The notes under the pieces were generated by a model that was not told the origin of the DNA, did not search any database, and was given only the letters and a program-made list of their open reading frames with translations. A stretch of 64,000 nt of DNA, from positions 682,001-746,000 of the forward strand of contig CAWATW010000006.1 in the NCBI GenBank assembly GCA_963785075.1, given 5' to 3'. Position 1 is the stretch's first letter. Each line of letters begins with the position of its first letter. Below are positions 6,283 to 14,681 of the stretch, one piece after another. Source of the stretch: JAOUGY01 sp963785075. GTDB taxonomy: Bacteria > Actinomycetota > Acidimicrobiia > Spongiisociales > ZC4RG35. Made by a program: the position numbers and the translations under genes.

Positions 6283-8205
6283 ATGAGCATGACACTCGAC
6301 TCAAAGGTCCCCGCCGGACCCATCGAGGAGAAGTGGGACAACCACAAGTTCTCGATCAAGCTGGTGAACCCGAACAACAAGCGCAAGTTCAGGGTGCTGG
6401 TGGTTGGCACCGGACTCGCCGGCGCATCGGCCGCAGCCACGTTGGCGGAGCTCGGCTACGAGGTGGACGTCTTCACCTACCACGACTCGCCACGGCGGGC
6501 CCATTCGATCGCCGCACAGGGCGGAATCAACGCCGCCAAGAACTATCACAACGACGGCGACTCGGTGTTCCGCCTCTTCTACGACACCGTGAAGGGTGGC
6601 GACTTCCGCAGTCGCGAGGCGAACGTCTATCGACTCGCCGACGTCTCGGTCGACATCATCGACCAGTGCACGGCTCAGGGGGTGCCATTCGCACGGGAAT
6701 ACGGTGGGCTTCTCGACAACCGCAGCTTCGGCGGCGCCCAGGTCTCCAGGACCTTCTACGCACGGGGCCAGACCGGCCAGCAGCTGCTCCTCGGCGCCTA
6801 CTCGGCTCTCATGCGCCAAGTGGGTCTCGGCACCGTCAATCTGCACTCGAAGGTGGAGATGCTCGACATCGTCGTCAAGGACGGTCGGGCGGTTGGAATC
6901 ATCACACGCCATCTGGCAACGGGTGAGATCAAATCCTGGTCGGGACATGCGGTGGTTCTGGCGACCGGCGGGTATTCGAACGTGTATTACCTGTCCACCA
7001 ACGCCATGTACTGCAACACCACGGCGATCTGGCGTGCCCACCGCAAGGGTGCGGCGTTCGCCAACCCGTCGTACACGCAGATCCATCCGACGTGCATCCC
7101 ACAGTCGGACGAGTTCCAGTCCAAGCTGACACTCATGTCGGAGTCGTTGCGCAACGACGGACGGATCTGGGTACCGAAGGACCCGGATGAGAAGCGGCCC
7201 CCAGGTCAGATCCCCGAATCGGAGCGCGACTACTACCTCGAGCGGATCTATCCGTCGTTCGGGAACCTCGCTCCCCGCGATGTCTCCAGCCGAGCCGCCA
7301 AACGAGCGGTCGACGCCGGCAATGGCGTCGGACCCCTCAAGAACGGCGTCTTCCTCGACTTCGCGGCCGCCATCGAACGACTCGGGCGGGACAAGATCGA
7401 GGAGCGGTACGGCAACCTCTTCGAGATGTACGAGCGCATCACCGACGAGAACCCCTACCAGGTGCCGATGCGGATCTACCCCGCTCCGCACTACACGATG
7501 GGTGGACTATGGGTGGACTACAACCTGATGACCACTGTCCCCGGCCTGTACTCGATCGGTGAAGCCAACTTCTCAGATCACGGCGCCAACCGTCTGGGGG
7601 CGTCGGCACTCATGCAGGGTCTGGCCGACGGCTACTTCGTCTTGCCGTACACGATCGGCGACTACCTGGCCGGCTGGCTCAACACGCCGGTGGTCCCCAC
7701 CGACGACGATGCGTTCAAAGCGGCTGAGATCGAGGTCAACGACCGCGTGTCCGGCTACCTGGCCAGCCGTGGCACCCGGACGGTCGACGACTTCCACCGC
7801 CAGCTCGGCCGCCTGGTGTGGGACTACTGCGGCATGAGCCGCGATGCCGCCGGCCTCGACAAGGCCATCAGCGAGATCCCCGCGCTGTACGAGGAGTTCA
7901 AGTCCGACGTCAAGGTCGTCGGAACAGGCGACTCCGTGAACCAGACCCTCGAGAAGGTCGGAAGGGTCGACGACTTCTTCCAGCTGGCAACGCTGATGTG
8001 CATCGACGCACGAGATCGCGAGGAGTCGTGCGGCGGCCATTTCCGAGAGGAGTACCAGACCCCCGATGGCGAGGCGGTCCGCAACGACGAGGACTACTCA
8101 TACGTTGCCGCATGGGAATGGACCGGAGACCTGAAGTCACCGACGCTCCACAAAGAAGAGCTCGAGTTCGAGAACGTCCAGTTGGCCACGAGGAGCTACA
8201 AGTGA
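6283..8205 (+). CDS. sdhA: Succinate dehydrogenase flavoprotein subunit
   Basis: A 640-residue FAD protein that oxidises succinate to fumarate in the TCA cycle. The dinucleotide-binding motif VVGTGLAGASAAATLAELG starts about residue 38. The FAD-attachment and active-site region follows (SIAAQGGINAAKNY, GGAQVSRTFYARGQTGQQLL), then HPTCIPQS and the fumarate-binding HYTMGGLWVD. The closing part contains the EANFSDHGANRLGASALMQG segment typical of type B SdhA/FrdA. The ATG at 6283 has GGGAGA upstream; the frame is open further upstream only through sdhC in another phase. Confidence 0.97.
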   Translation: MSMTLDSKVPAGPIEEKWDNHKFSIKLVNPNNKRKFRVLVVGTGLAGASAAATLAELGYEVDVFTYHDSPRRAHSIAAQGGINAAKNYHNDGDSVFRLFYDTVKGGDFRSREANVYRLADVSVDIIDQCTAQGVPFAREYGGLLDNRSFGGAQVSRTFYARGQTGQQLLLGAYSALMRQVGLGTVNLHSKVEMLDIVVKDGRAVGIITRHLATGEIKSWSGHAVVLATGGYSNVYYLSTNAMYCNTTAIWRAHRKGAAFANPSYTQIHPTCIPQSDEFQSKLTLMSESLRNDGRIWVPKDPDEKRPPGQIPESERDYYLERIYPSFGNLAPRDVSSRAAKRAVDAGNGVGPLKNGVFLDFAAAIERLGRDKIEERYGNLFEMYERITDENPYQVPMRIYPAPHYTMGGLWVDYNLMTTVPGLYSIGEANFSDHGANRLGASALMQGLADGYFVLPYTIGDYLAGWLNTPVVPTDDDAFKAAEIEVNDRVSGYLASRGTRTVDDFHRQLGRLVWDYCGMSRDAAGLDKAISEIPALYEEFKSDVKVVGTGDSVNQTLEKVGRVDDFFQLATLMCIDARDREESCGGHFREEYQTPDGEAVRNDEDYSYVAAWEWTGDLKSPTLHKEELEFENVQLATRSYK

Positions 8206-8213
8206 AACCGTCG

Positions 8214-8241
8214 CCGGTCTCCAGATCCCAGTCCCCAGTGG
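8214..8241. repeat. GC-rich heptad array (4 units) in the sdhA-sdhB gap
   Basis: Four 7-bp units CCGGTCT, CCAGATC, CCAGTCC, CCAGTGG follow the sdhA stop. The period is the same as in the ACGTNNN arrays, though the unit differs. Confidence 0.55.
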
Positions 8242-8275
8242 CGTCACGCCGCATCGCTTGCGAAGGGAGCCGTCG

Positions 8276-9040
8276 ATGCGTGTGACGCTCCAAGTCTGGC
8301 GACAGGCCAACGAGTCCGCCCACGGCGAATTCAAGACCTATCAGGTCGATGCCATCAAAGAGGACATGTCGTTCCTCGAGATGCTCGACGTGCTGAACGA
8401 GCGACTCACCCTCCAGGACGAGGAGCCGATCGTCTTCGACTCCGATTGCCGGGAGGGGATCTGCGGAACCTGTGGCGTGATGATCAACGGTCAGGCCCAC
8501 GGACCGGAGCGCGCCACGGCCGCATGCCAGCTGCACATGCGATCCTTCAACGACGGCGACACGATCACCGTCGAGCCTTGGAGGGCGGCGGGCTTCCCGA
8601 TCATGAAGGACCTGATGGTCGATCGAGAGGCGTTCGACCGGATCATCGCCTCAGGCGGGTTCATCAGCGTCCCCACGGGTTCGGCACCCGACGCCAACCT
8701 CATCCCCGTTCCGAAATCTGTCGCCGATTCGGCGATGGACGCCGCTTCGTGCATCGGCTGCGGCGCGTGTGTGGCCGCCTGCCCGAACTCGGCGGCGAAC
8801 CTCTTCACCGCCGCCAAGATCGCCCAGCTCAACATGCTGCCGCAGGGTCAGCCGGAACGGTGGGATCGGGTCGTGAACATGGTCGACACCATGGAGGAGT
8901 TCTTCGGATCATGCACCAACCACGGCGAGTGCGAAGAGGCGTGCCCCAAGGCGATCTCGATCGACTTCATCGCCATCATGAATCGTGACTACGTGAAGGC
9001 GAAGTTCAAGAACCGACGCCTGGTCAGCCAGCAGGGCTGA
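8276..9040 (+). CDS. sdhB: Succinate dehydrogenase iron-sulfur subunit
   Basis: A 254-residue electron-transfer subunit linking SdhA FAD to the membrane anchor. The N-terminal ferredoxin domain has the [2Fe-2S] motif CREGICGTCG followed by a fourth Cys (TAACQLH). The C-terminal domain has CIGCGACVAACP and the later CTNHGECEEACP, which together give the [4Fe-4S] and [3Fe-4S] clusters. ATG 8276 is chosen over an upstream in-frame start because AAGGGA lies 7 bases before it and the family N-terminus matches. It is the last gene of sdhCAB. Confidence 0.96.
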   Translation: MRVTLQVWRQANESAHGEFKTYQVDAIKEDMSFLEMLDVLNERLTLQDEEPIVFDSDCREGICGTCGVMINGQAHGPERATAACQLHMRSFNDGDTITVEPWRAAGFPIMKDLMVDREAFDRIIASGGFISVPTGSAPDANLIPVPKSVADSAMDAASCIGCGACVAACPNSAANLFTAAKIAQLNMLPQGQPERWDRVVNMVDTMEEFFGSCTNHGECEEACPKAISIDFIAIMNRDYVKAKFKNRRLVSQQG

Positions 9041-9049
9041 CCGTGAGTT

Positions 9050-9086
9050 CGCGTCTCGCGACGGTGCGAGGCCGTAGCGAGACGCG
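9050..9086 (+). terminator. Terminator hairpin of the sdh operon
   Basis: CGCGTCTCGC (9050-9059) pairs perfectly with GCGAGACGCG (9077-9086), and ACGG/CCGT extends the stem inwards. It begins 10 bases after the sdhB stop. There is no T-run, which is common in high-GC actinobacteria. Confidence 0.65.
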
Positions 9087-9339
9087 ATTCCGAGAGTCCA
9101 CGGCCCACGGAAGACGTTCCACGCGTTGCGTGTCGGGCTGGACGGGCGGTGTGCGGCAATCGAGCCCGAAAGCCTTCTGACACACCTCCGTGTCCCCTGT
9201 CAGCGGGGCGGAACCTCCGACGGGGAATCGGAGGCATCCCCATGGCGCGCACTAGTCACGAGTGACTACCTCGAAAGTAGTCCTGTTGTCCGACGCTGGT
9301 TATTGCCGACACGAACTACGTAGTCGTACCAGTGGGAAG
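9087..9339. other. Leader region of the Tad-like gene block
   Basis: About 250 bp without a gene. It holds a CCTCCGA/TCGGAGG hairpin (9214-9234) and the inverted repeat TAGTCAC-GA-GTGACTA (9253-9268). The 9-mer ACTAGTCAC at 9251-9259 recurs at 11963-11971 before the second Tad module. Promoter elements probably lie here but none is clear. Confidence 0.45.
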
Positions 9340-9879
9340 ATGAGACTCGGCAAACACTCCTCGGAAGAACAAGGCGCGTCGCTGGTCGAGATGGCCATCG
9401 TCATGCCCGTCTTGCTCCTGGTCCTGATCGGGATTCTCGAGCTCGGCGTGGCCTTTCGCGACATCCTCGGTGCATCGCAGGCAGCCCGGGAAGGCACCCG
9501 CATCGCTGCCTTCGCCGGCAACGACATCAATGCGGATTGCTCGGTCATCGAGGGGCTGTCGAGCTACCTGGTCCCGAACATCGACGTGCTCGAGCGGGTC
9601 GAGATCTACCGCGCCAACGCCGCAGGCCAGCAGATCGCGGGTCAGACGAACGTCTACACCTTCTCGGCCGGCGATCCACTCGACTGCGCCGATTGGAACA
9701 GCGTCGTCACATGGCCGGCGACGAGCCGCCAGACCACCGTGGGCACCAATCCGTTGGACATCATCGGTGTCCGGGTGGTGATGGACCACACGTGGATCTC
9801 GAGCTTCCCACCGTTCAACGGCACCTTCTCCGTCGACGAGACCGACATCACCCGTATGGAACCGGAGGCATTCGAATGA
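9340..9879 (+). CDS. TadE-like minor pilin, class I (copy 1)
   Basis: A 179-residue protein with the TadE/pseudopilin architecture: a short basic N-terminus, the processing-site signature QGASLVEMAIVMP with the conserved Glu, and a hydrophobic helix of about 20 residues. A periplasmic domain of about 130 residues follows. It would be inserted in the membrane and possibly cleaved by a TadV-type prepilin peptidase. The AGNDINADC segment is shared with the two other class I TadE proteins here. ATG 9340 is preferred over an earlier start because the charged tail is then the usual short length. The stop overlaps the next start by 4 bp. Confidence 0.85.
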   Translation: MRLGKHSSEEQGASLVEMAIVMPVLLLVLIGILELGVAFRDILGASQAAREGTRIAAFAGNDINADCSVIEGLSSYLVPNIDVLERVEIYRANAAGQQIAGQTNVYTFSAGDPLDCADWNSVVTWPATSRQTTVGTNPLDIIGVRVVMDHTWISSFPPFNGTFSVDETDITRMEPEAFE

Positions 9880-11300
9880 TCGACCTCGTGCGTCAGCGAA
9901 TCGCCGCCGGTGAACGAGGTGCGGCCCTGGTGTGGGTGGCTGGCTCGATGGTCGCCCTGCTGGCGATGACCGCACTGGCGGTCGACCTCGGCTGGTACTA
10001 CCTGAACAGCGCCCGACTCCAGCGCGCCGCCGACTCGGCAGCTCTGGCCGGTGTCATGCACCTGCCATCCTCGCCCGCCAACGCCACGACCGACGCCGAG
10101 TCCGCCGCTCGCGTCAACGATTTCGCCGGAGCCACCGTCACGGGAACCGTGTTGTCGGACAACCGCTACGCCGTGACGCTCGAAGTCGACGTTCCGACAT
10201 TCTTTGCGTCGGTGGTGGGCATCAACTCGCTGCCCCTGGCTCGCACCGCAACGGCTGAGTACGTCAAGCCGGTTCCGATGGGGAGTCCCTTCAACAGCTT
10301 CGGGTACGGCTATGACAGCTCGCTCAACTTCTGGGCAGCCATCCAGGCCCCGTACACAGCCAAGGAGCACGGCGACCCCTACGCCACCCGATGCATCACT
10401 GCAACCGGATCGGGGACCTGCTCCGCCAACAATCCCACCTACCGCAGCACCGGGTATTTCTACGGCATCGACGTCCCCTCCGGCAAGTCTTACCTCGATG
10501 TCGAGGCCTTCGACTTCCCCTTCTACGACAGGGGCAGCGCCTCGACCGAGACCGGCGACCTCGACGGTCTCACCGGAACGGCGTCTGGCGGCCCGGTGAT
10601 GCACGCCCAGCTGTACGCCCCGGACTCGACACCTCTCGACCCCTCCGACAATGTGAGCCTCGGCGCAGGCTGCTCATGGTCGATCAACCCGGAATCGGCC
10701 TCCGGTACCTACAAGAACCAGTGGCGGCGGCTGTGCCGTGTGAACAACCCGACGCCGGGCATCTACATCCTGAGGGTGTGGACTTCCGGCAACGGCGGTG
10801 GCTCCAATCACTACGGGCTGCGGGCTCTCACCAGCGGGTCACAGAACTCCCGGGTGTACGGGATCAACGACATGTCGGTCTTCACGAACGACGTGACCGG
10901 AACGGGCACGGCGAGGGTGTACCTGGCGGAGATCGACCCGGTCCACGCCGGGAAGAAGCTGGAGCTTCGCTTCTTCGATCCGGGTGAAGGCAGTGGAAAC
11001 GCCTACATGACGGTCAAGACTCCCACCGGCACCATCCCCAACTGCTCATGGTCGGCCACGAACGAGGCGGGCAGTCAGACGGCGTCGGGGAGCGGCCAAT
11101 GCCGGATCCAGACCACCGTCTCCGGCAGCGCCCGCTTCAACGGGCAATGGGTGACCGCCACCATCAACATCCCTGCGTCGTACACCTGCACCACCAACTG
11201 CTGGTGGACGATGGATCTTCAGCTCAACACGCCCCATGACCGCACCACCTGGGAAGCGCGAGTGATCGGCAACCCGGTCCGACTGATCCCCAACCCATGA
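9876..11300 (+). CDS. TadG-like pilus/adhesin protein, class I (copy 1)
   Basis: A 474-residue protein with a single N-terminal membrane helix preceded by ERGAALVWVAG. It then carries the TadG signature LAVDLGWYYLNSARLQRAADSAALAG (read in parts), found in the Flp-pilus-associated TadG/TadE_G family. The extracellular part is rich in Gly, Ser, Thr and aromatic residues and has paired Cys. It contains a stretch GIYILRVWTSGN like bacterial pre-peptidase C-terminal (PPC-type) beta domains; that is inference. It is a close paralogue of the gene at 12628-14037, sharing the ending ARVIGNPVRL. Start and stop overlap neighbours by 4 bp. Confidence 0.85.
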   Translation: MIDLVRQRIAAGERGAALVWVAGSMVALLAMTALAVDLGWYYLNSARLQRAADSAALAGVMHLPSSPANATTDAESAARVNDFAGATVTGTVLSDNRYAVTLEVDVPTFFASVVGINSLPLARTATAEYVKPVPMGSPFNSFGYGYDSSLNFWAAIQAPYTAKEHGDPYATRCITATGSGTCSANNPTYRSTGYFYGIDVPSGKSYLDVEAFDFPFYDRGSASTETGDLDGLTGTASGGPVMHAQLYAPDSTPLDPSDNVSLGAGCSWSINPESASGTYKNQWRRLCRVNNPTPGIYILRVWTSGNGGGSNHYGLRALTSGSQNSRVYGINDMSVFTNDVTGTGTARVYLAEIDPVHAGKKLELRFFDPGEGSGNAYMTVKTPTGTIPNCSWSATNEAGSQTASGSGQCRIQTTVSGSARFNGQWVTATINIPASYTCTTNCWWTMDLQLNTPHDRTTWEARVIGNPVRLIPNP

Positions 11301-11872
11301 GGTCGCCCGTGCCCCAAGACGACGAACGTGGCACGGCAGCCGTGGAGACTGCCCTCGTGCTGGGCCTCCTCCTCATGATGGCGTTCGGCGCATTCGAGTG
11401 GGGTATGGCGCTCCGCGACTGGATGTCGGTGACCTCGGGAACACGTGAAGGGGCTCGTGTCGGGGCCTCCGCCGGCGACGAGCCCAACGCCGACTGTCTC
11501 ATCCTCGAGGCGGCCGCGGGTTCGCTGCAGGCGATCAACGACGATCAGGTCATCCGCGTCAAGATCTACAAGACCGACACCGCCGGGAACGAAGGCGTGT
11601 CCAACGTCTATCGACCCGCCCAGCCCACCGACGACCCGGCGTCCCTGCGCTGCTCCACCTGGTACCCGGTGAACCTCGGATGGCCCGAAGCCAACCGCGA
11701 CAACGATGGCGCAACTCGCGACTGGTTGGGAGTCGAGATCGAGTTCGACCACGACTGGACCACGAACTTCATGCTGTGGAACGGATCGGTCTGCGAGCGT
11801 GGCACGGCCGTGGGTGTGGACTGCTGGAAGCAGGACACGGTCATGCACATCGAGCCAGATCCCACTCCCTGA
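11297..11872 (+). CDS. TadE-like minor pilin, class I (copy 2)
   Basis: A 191-residue TadE-like protein. The N-terminus DERGTAAVETALVLGLLL carries the Glu-containing pseudopilin helix, then EGARVGASAGDEPNADC matches the class I Cys motif. It closes a coupled three-gene unit (TadE-TadG-TadE) with the two preceding genes, overlapping the upstream stop by 4 bp. It has no TadG partner directly after it, unlike the other TadE genes of this block. Extra Cys (SVCERGT, VDCWKQD) near the end may form a disulfide. Confidence 0.82.
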   Translation: MRSPVPQDDERGTAAVETALVLGLLLMMAFGAFEWGMALRDWMSVTSGTREGARVGASAGDEPNADCLILEAAAGSLQAINDDQVIRVKIYKTDTAGNEGVSNVYRPAQPTDDPASLRCSTWYPVNLGWPEANRDNDGATRDWLGVEIEFDHDWTTNFMLWNGSVCERGTAVGVDCWKQDTVMHIEPDPTP

Positions 11873-11987
11873 CCACGATCTGCGCGTGCCCGCGGAGCGT
11901 GGCAGAATGCCGCCGGGTCGGTCCGACGTTTCGCAGTCGATTCATCGGCGGGCCGCGAAAGGACTAGTCACTTCTTGGGGAATCCGA

Positions 11988-12040
11988 TTGGACCTGGCCA
12001 CTCAGCGTGACACCGGTTGTATGTGAAACGTCAGGTCCAA
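11988..12040 (+). promoter_or_regulatory. Long inverted repeat in the leader of the second Tad module
   Basis: TTGGACCTG (11988-11996) and CAGGTCCAA (12032-12040) are perfect 9-bp arms around 35 bases. In RNA they would form a hairpin over the start region of the next gene. The shared ACTAGTCAC motif lies at 11963-11971. Confidence 0.45.
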
Positions 12041-12064
12041 CCAGATGGAGAACGGGGCAATCAG

Positions 12065-12631
12065 GTGGTGATCCGGGGGGATACCGCTTCGCGAGAGAAG
12101 CGTGAACGTGGGGCAACGATCGTCGAGATGGCGATCGTGCTGCCCATTCTGCTGCTGCTGGTGATTGGCATGCTCGAACTGGGCGTCGCCTTCAAGTCGT
12201 ACCTCACGGTGTCGTCCGCCGTACGCGACGGGGCCAGAGTTGCAGCGATCGCCGGCAACGACCCGCAGGCCGACTGCGCCGTGCTGCGCGAGGTCGGAGC
12301 CGGCCTCGCCTCCGGAGGCGAGATCGCCGGCCTCCAGCGGGTCGAGATCTTCAAGGCCAGCCCGGGTACCGGCGCCATCGTGGGCACGCCCAACACCTAC
12401 ACGCTCGACATCGGTGGGGACCCGGTCGACTGCGCCGACTGGTCTCTTCACTCGTACGGGTATCCCGAGACGAGCCGAGGCACCATCGTCGGGCCGAGCT
12501 CCCAGCTCGACATCATCGCAGTACGGGTGCTCGTCGACCGGAGCTGGATAACCGGGCTTTCGCCATTCAACGGCACCTACACGATGGACGACCAGTCGCT
12601 GCGACGGCTCGAACCCGAGGCGTACGAATGA
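12065..12631 (+). CDS. TadE-like minor pilin, class I (copy 3)
   Basis: A protein of about 188 residues with the TadE core KRERGATIVEMAIVLPILL followed by a hydrophobic helix. Downstream is the AGNDPQADC motif also seen in the copies at 9340 and 11297, and the ending ALRRLEPEAYE-like tail of copy 1 is conserved (here SLRRLEPEAYE). The start is uncertain: GTG 12065 gives the usual short basic tail, but the frame is open to a TTG at 12017. It overlaps the following TadG-like gene by 4 bp. Confidence 0.82.
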   Translation: MVIRGDTASREKRERGATIVEMAIVLPILLLLVIGMLELGVAFKSYLTVSSAVRDGARVAAIAGNDPQADCAVLREVGAGLASGGEIAGLQRVEIFKASPGTGAIVGTPNTYTLDIGGDPVDCADWSLHSYGYPETSRGTIVGPSSQLDIIAVRVLVDRSWITGLSPFNGTYTMDDQSLRRLEPEAYE

Positions 12632-14037
12632 GCGGCGACACCGATCGTCGGGAGAAGGGGGCGGCGCTCCCCACCATCGCCATCATGCTGGTGGTGCTGC
12701 TCGGGATGGCTGCGTTCGCCGTGGATCTCGGCTGGTTGTTCCTGAACGGCAACCGCATCCAGAAGACCGCCGACGCCGCCGCTCTGGCAGGCGTCGTGAA
12801 CCTCCCGTCTGACCTCGTTCAGGCCAATGCCGATGCGGGCGCCGCCGTGAGGGCGAACGGCTTCGGGGCGGCGACGATGGCCGCGGTGCCGCTGCCGGAC
12901 AACTCGCTCCAGGTGGACGTGACCGCCACCGTCGACACCTTCTTCATGAACGTGTTTGGCATGAGCCAGGTCGACATCACCCGCCGGGCCACCGCCCAAT
13001 ACATCCTTCCTGTTCCGCTGGGATCGCCCGACCGGTGCTTCGGGTCCGACCCCACCGGCAGCTTCTGCGGCACCAACCCCAGGTTCTGGGCTGCGATCAG
13101 CGGTCCCGACACCAACCAATGGAACGGTGACGCTCGGGCCACACGCTGCATCGACACCGCCCCAAGCTGGAATTGTGAGCACACGAATCCGAGGTATCGC
13201 AGCGGCGGCTACTACTACGCCGTCGACACGACCGGTACCTCCGGGCCGCTCTCCGTATACCTGTACGACGCCGGGTTCTACCAACGAACCAACTTCCAGA
13301 CCGAGACCGGCGATCTCCCGCAAGATGGCGGCGGCGGTCTGAACACCTCCTTCCAACTTCGGGACACCGACAACACCCCGTACGACCCGACGAACAACCC
13401 GGTGATTGCGGGCTGCGGAGTCACGATCAACTCCGGGCAGCAGGCGGCCTTGTGGAAGAACCAGTGGCGGAAGCTCTGCACGGTGGGCGGAAGCGTGGAA
13501 GGCCTCTACATCCTCCAGGTGTCGTCGTCGGGCAACCTCGGTGGGACCAACCAGTACTCGATCGCAGCGGGAGTCCCCTCCGGTCCGCAGCCCCGGGTGT
13601 ACGCGATCAACGACATGTCGCTGTTCAACAACGTCGGGGGCGTCGCCACCATCAATCTGGCCGAGATCGAGCAGGTGCACGCCGGCAAGACGCTCGTCAT
13701 CGACCTGTTCGACCCCGGCGAGGATTTCGGCGGCAACGCCTTCCTCTCGATCGTGGACCCCGGCGGCTCAACGACGACTTGCTCGTACACATCCAAGGAC
13801 GACCTCGGCGCAAGCGGTGGCTCGGGTTCGGGAACGTGCCGGATCCAGACCTCGAACGGTTCGCCACTCTTCAACGGGAAGTGGCTCACGATCACCGTCG
13901 ACATTCCGGGTGGCTACACATGCTCGACCGATTGCTGGTGGCAGGTGAAGTACGAACTCTCGAACCCCAACGACCGCACGACCTGGGCCGCGAGGGTGAT
14001 CGGAAACCCGGTGAGATTGGTACCGAACGGTCCTTGA
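12628..14037 (+). CDS. TadG-like pilus/adhesin protein, class I (copy 2)
   Basis: A 469-residue paralogue of the TadG-like protein at 9876-11300. N-terminal EKGAALPTIAIMLVV is followed by the AVDLGWLFLNGNRIQKTADA signature. The long extracellular part shares the landmarks NPRFWAAI, YRSGGYYYAVD, YAINDMS, a VHAGK-type segment, a late Cys pair (CSTDCWW) and the C-terminal ARVIGNPVRL. The two proteins therefore come from duplication and have diverged. Coupled by a 4-bp overlap to its TadE partner. Confidence 0.85.
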   Translation: MSGDTDRREKGAALPTIAIMLVVLLGMAAFAVDLGWLFLNGNRIQKTADAAALAGVVNLPSDLVQANADAGAAVRANGFGAATMAAVPLPDNSLQVDVTATVDTFFMNVFGMSQVDITRRATAQYILPVPLGSPDRCFGSDPTGSFCGTNPRFWAAISGPDTNQWNGDARATRCIDTAPSWNCEHTNPRYRSGGYYYAVDTTGTSGPLSVYLYDAGFYQRTNFQTETGDLPQDGGGGLNTSFQLRDTDNTPYDPTNNPVIAGCGVTINSGQQAALWKNQWRKLCTVGGSVEGLYILQVSSSGNLGGTNQYSIAAGVPSGPQPRVYAINDMSLFNNVGGVATINLAEIEQVHAGKTLVIDLFDPGEDFGGNAFLSIVDPGGSTTTCSYTSKDDLGASGGSGSGTCRIQTSNGSPLFNGKWLTITVDIPGGYTCSTDCWWQVKYELSNPNDRTTWAARVIGNPVRLVPNGP

Positions 14038-14183
14038 TTCGGGAGAGACATGACGGTTCTCGGACCGTCACCGGTAGACGGGACGACCAGAACGACTTGA
14101 ATGATGAGGAGAGGTTGGGACTCTCCCGGAAGGGGCCGGAGATGAAAGGTCTCCCTGCCGGTAGAATCCCAGCGAGTGGAGGA

Positions 14184-14203
14184 GTGCTGTGACGTGACAG
14201 CAC
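14184..14203 (+). promoter_or_regulatory. Inverted repeat before the third Tad module
   Basis: GTGCTGT and ACAGCAC form perfect 7-bp arms around GACGTG, 23 bp before the next ATG. It could be an operator or a leader hairpin. Confidence 0.4.
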
Positions 14204-14225
14204 CGACCGGCAACGAGGGGTGGGC

Positions 14226-14681
14226 ATGCTCAACAAGCTCTGGCATGATCGACAGGTCAGGCGCGCACGCGGCGAGCGCGGCGCCAGCCTCGTCGAGTTC
14301 GCCATCCTCGCTCCTCTGCTGATCGTCCTCGTGCTGGGCATCGTCGAGTTCGGCTGGGGAATCGCACAGCAGCTCGATATCCGCCACAAAGCCCGTGAGG
14401 CACTGAGAGTCGCCGTCGTCGATGGAACGGCGGCGGAGATCACCGGCCGCGTCTGCAGCGACGACATCGTCAATGCGGCAGCGATTGTCCGCATCGAGAA
14501 CCTCGCCTCTGGAACCGATCCGGGTGACACCGCCGGCGTCGTGGTCGAGGCAGATCTGGTGGAGATCACGGGATTCTTCAGCTGGGCGTGGCCGAGCCCA
14601 ACGATCGAGTCGGAGGTCTACGGGAGAGTCGAGCAGCCCACTACGAACTGGGCGCCGGGAACGGTGACGACATGTCCGTGA
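14226..14681 (+). CDS. TadE-like minor pilin, class II (copy 4)
   Basis: A 151-residue TadE protein with ARGERGASLVEFAILAPLL and the GIVEFGWG helix end, typical of actinobacterial TadE. It is shorter than the class I proteins and lacks their AGND...ADC motif. Instead it has a single Cys (GRVCSDD) in the position shared with the copies at 17465 and 19537. ATG 14226 has GAGGGG five bases upstream; a GTG two codons earlier overlaps that site. The stop overlaps the next gene start by 10 bp. Confidence 0.88.
   Translation: MLNKLWHDRQVRRARGERGASLVEFAILAPLLIVLVLGIVEFGWGIAQQLDIRHKAREALRVAVVDGTAAEITGRVCSDDIVNAAAIVRIENLASGTDPGDTAGVVVEADLVEITGFFSWAWPSPTIESEVYGRVEQPTTNWAPGTVTTCP

Noticed and set aside
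9100..9260. c-di-GMP riboswitch before the pilus genes
   Set aside because: Some short pieces (AGCCCGAAAGCC) look suggestive, but the conserved GGCAAACC and GACGCAAAGCC parts of the GEMM motif are missing.
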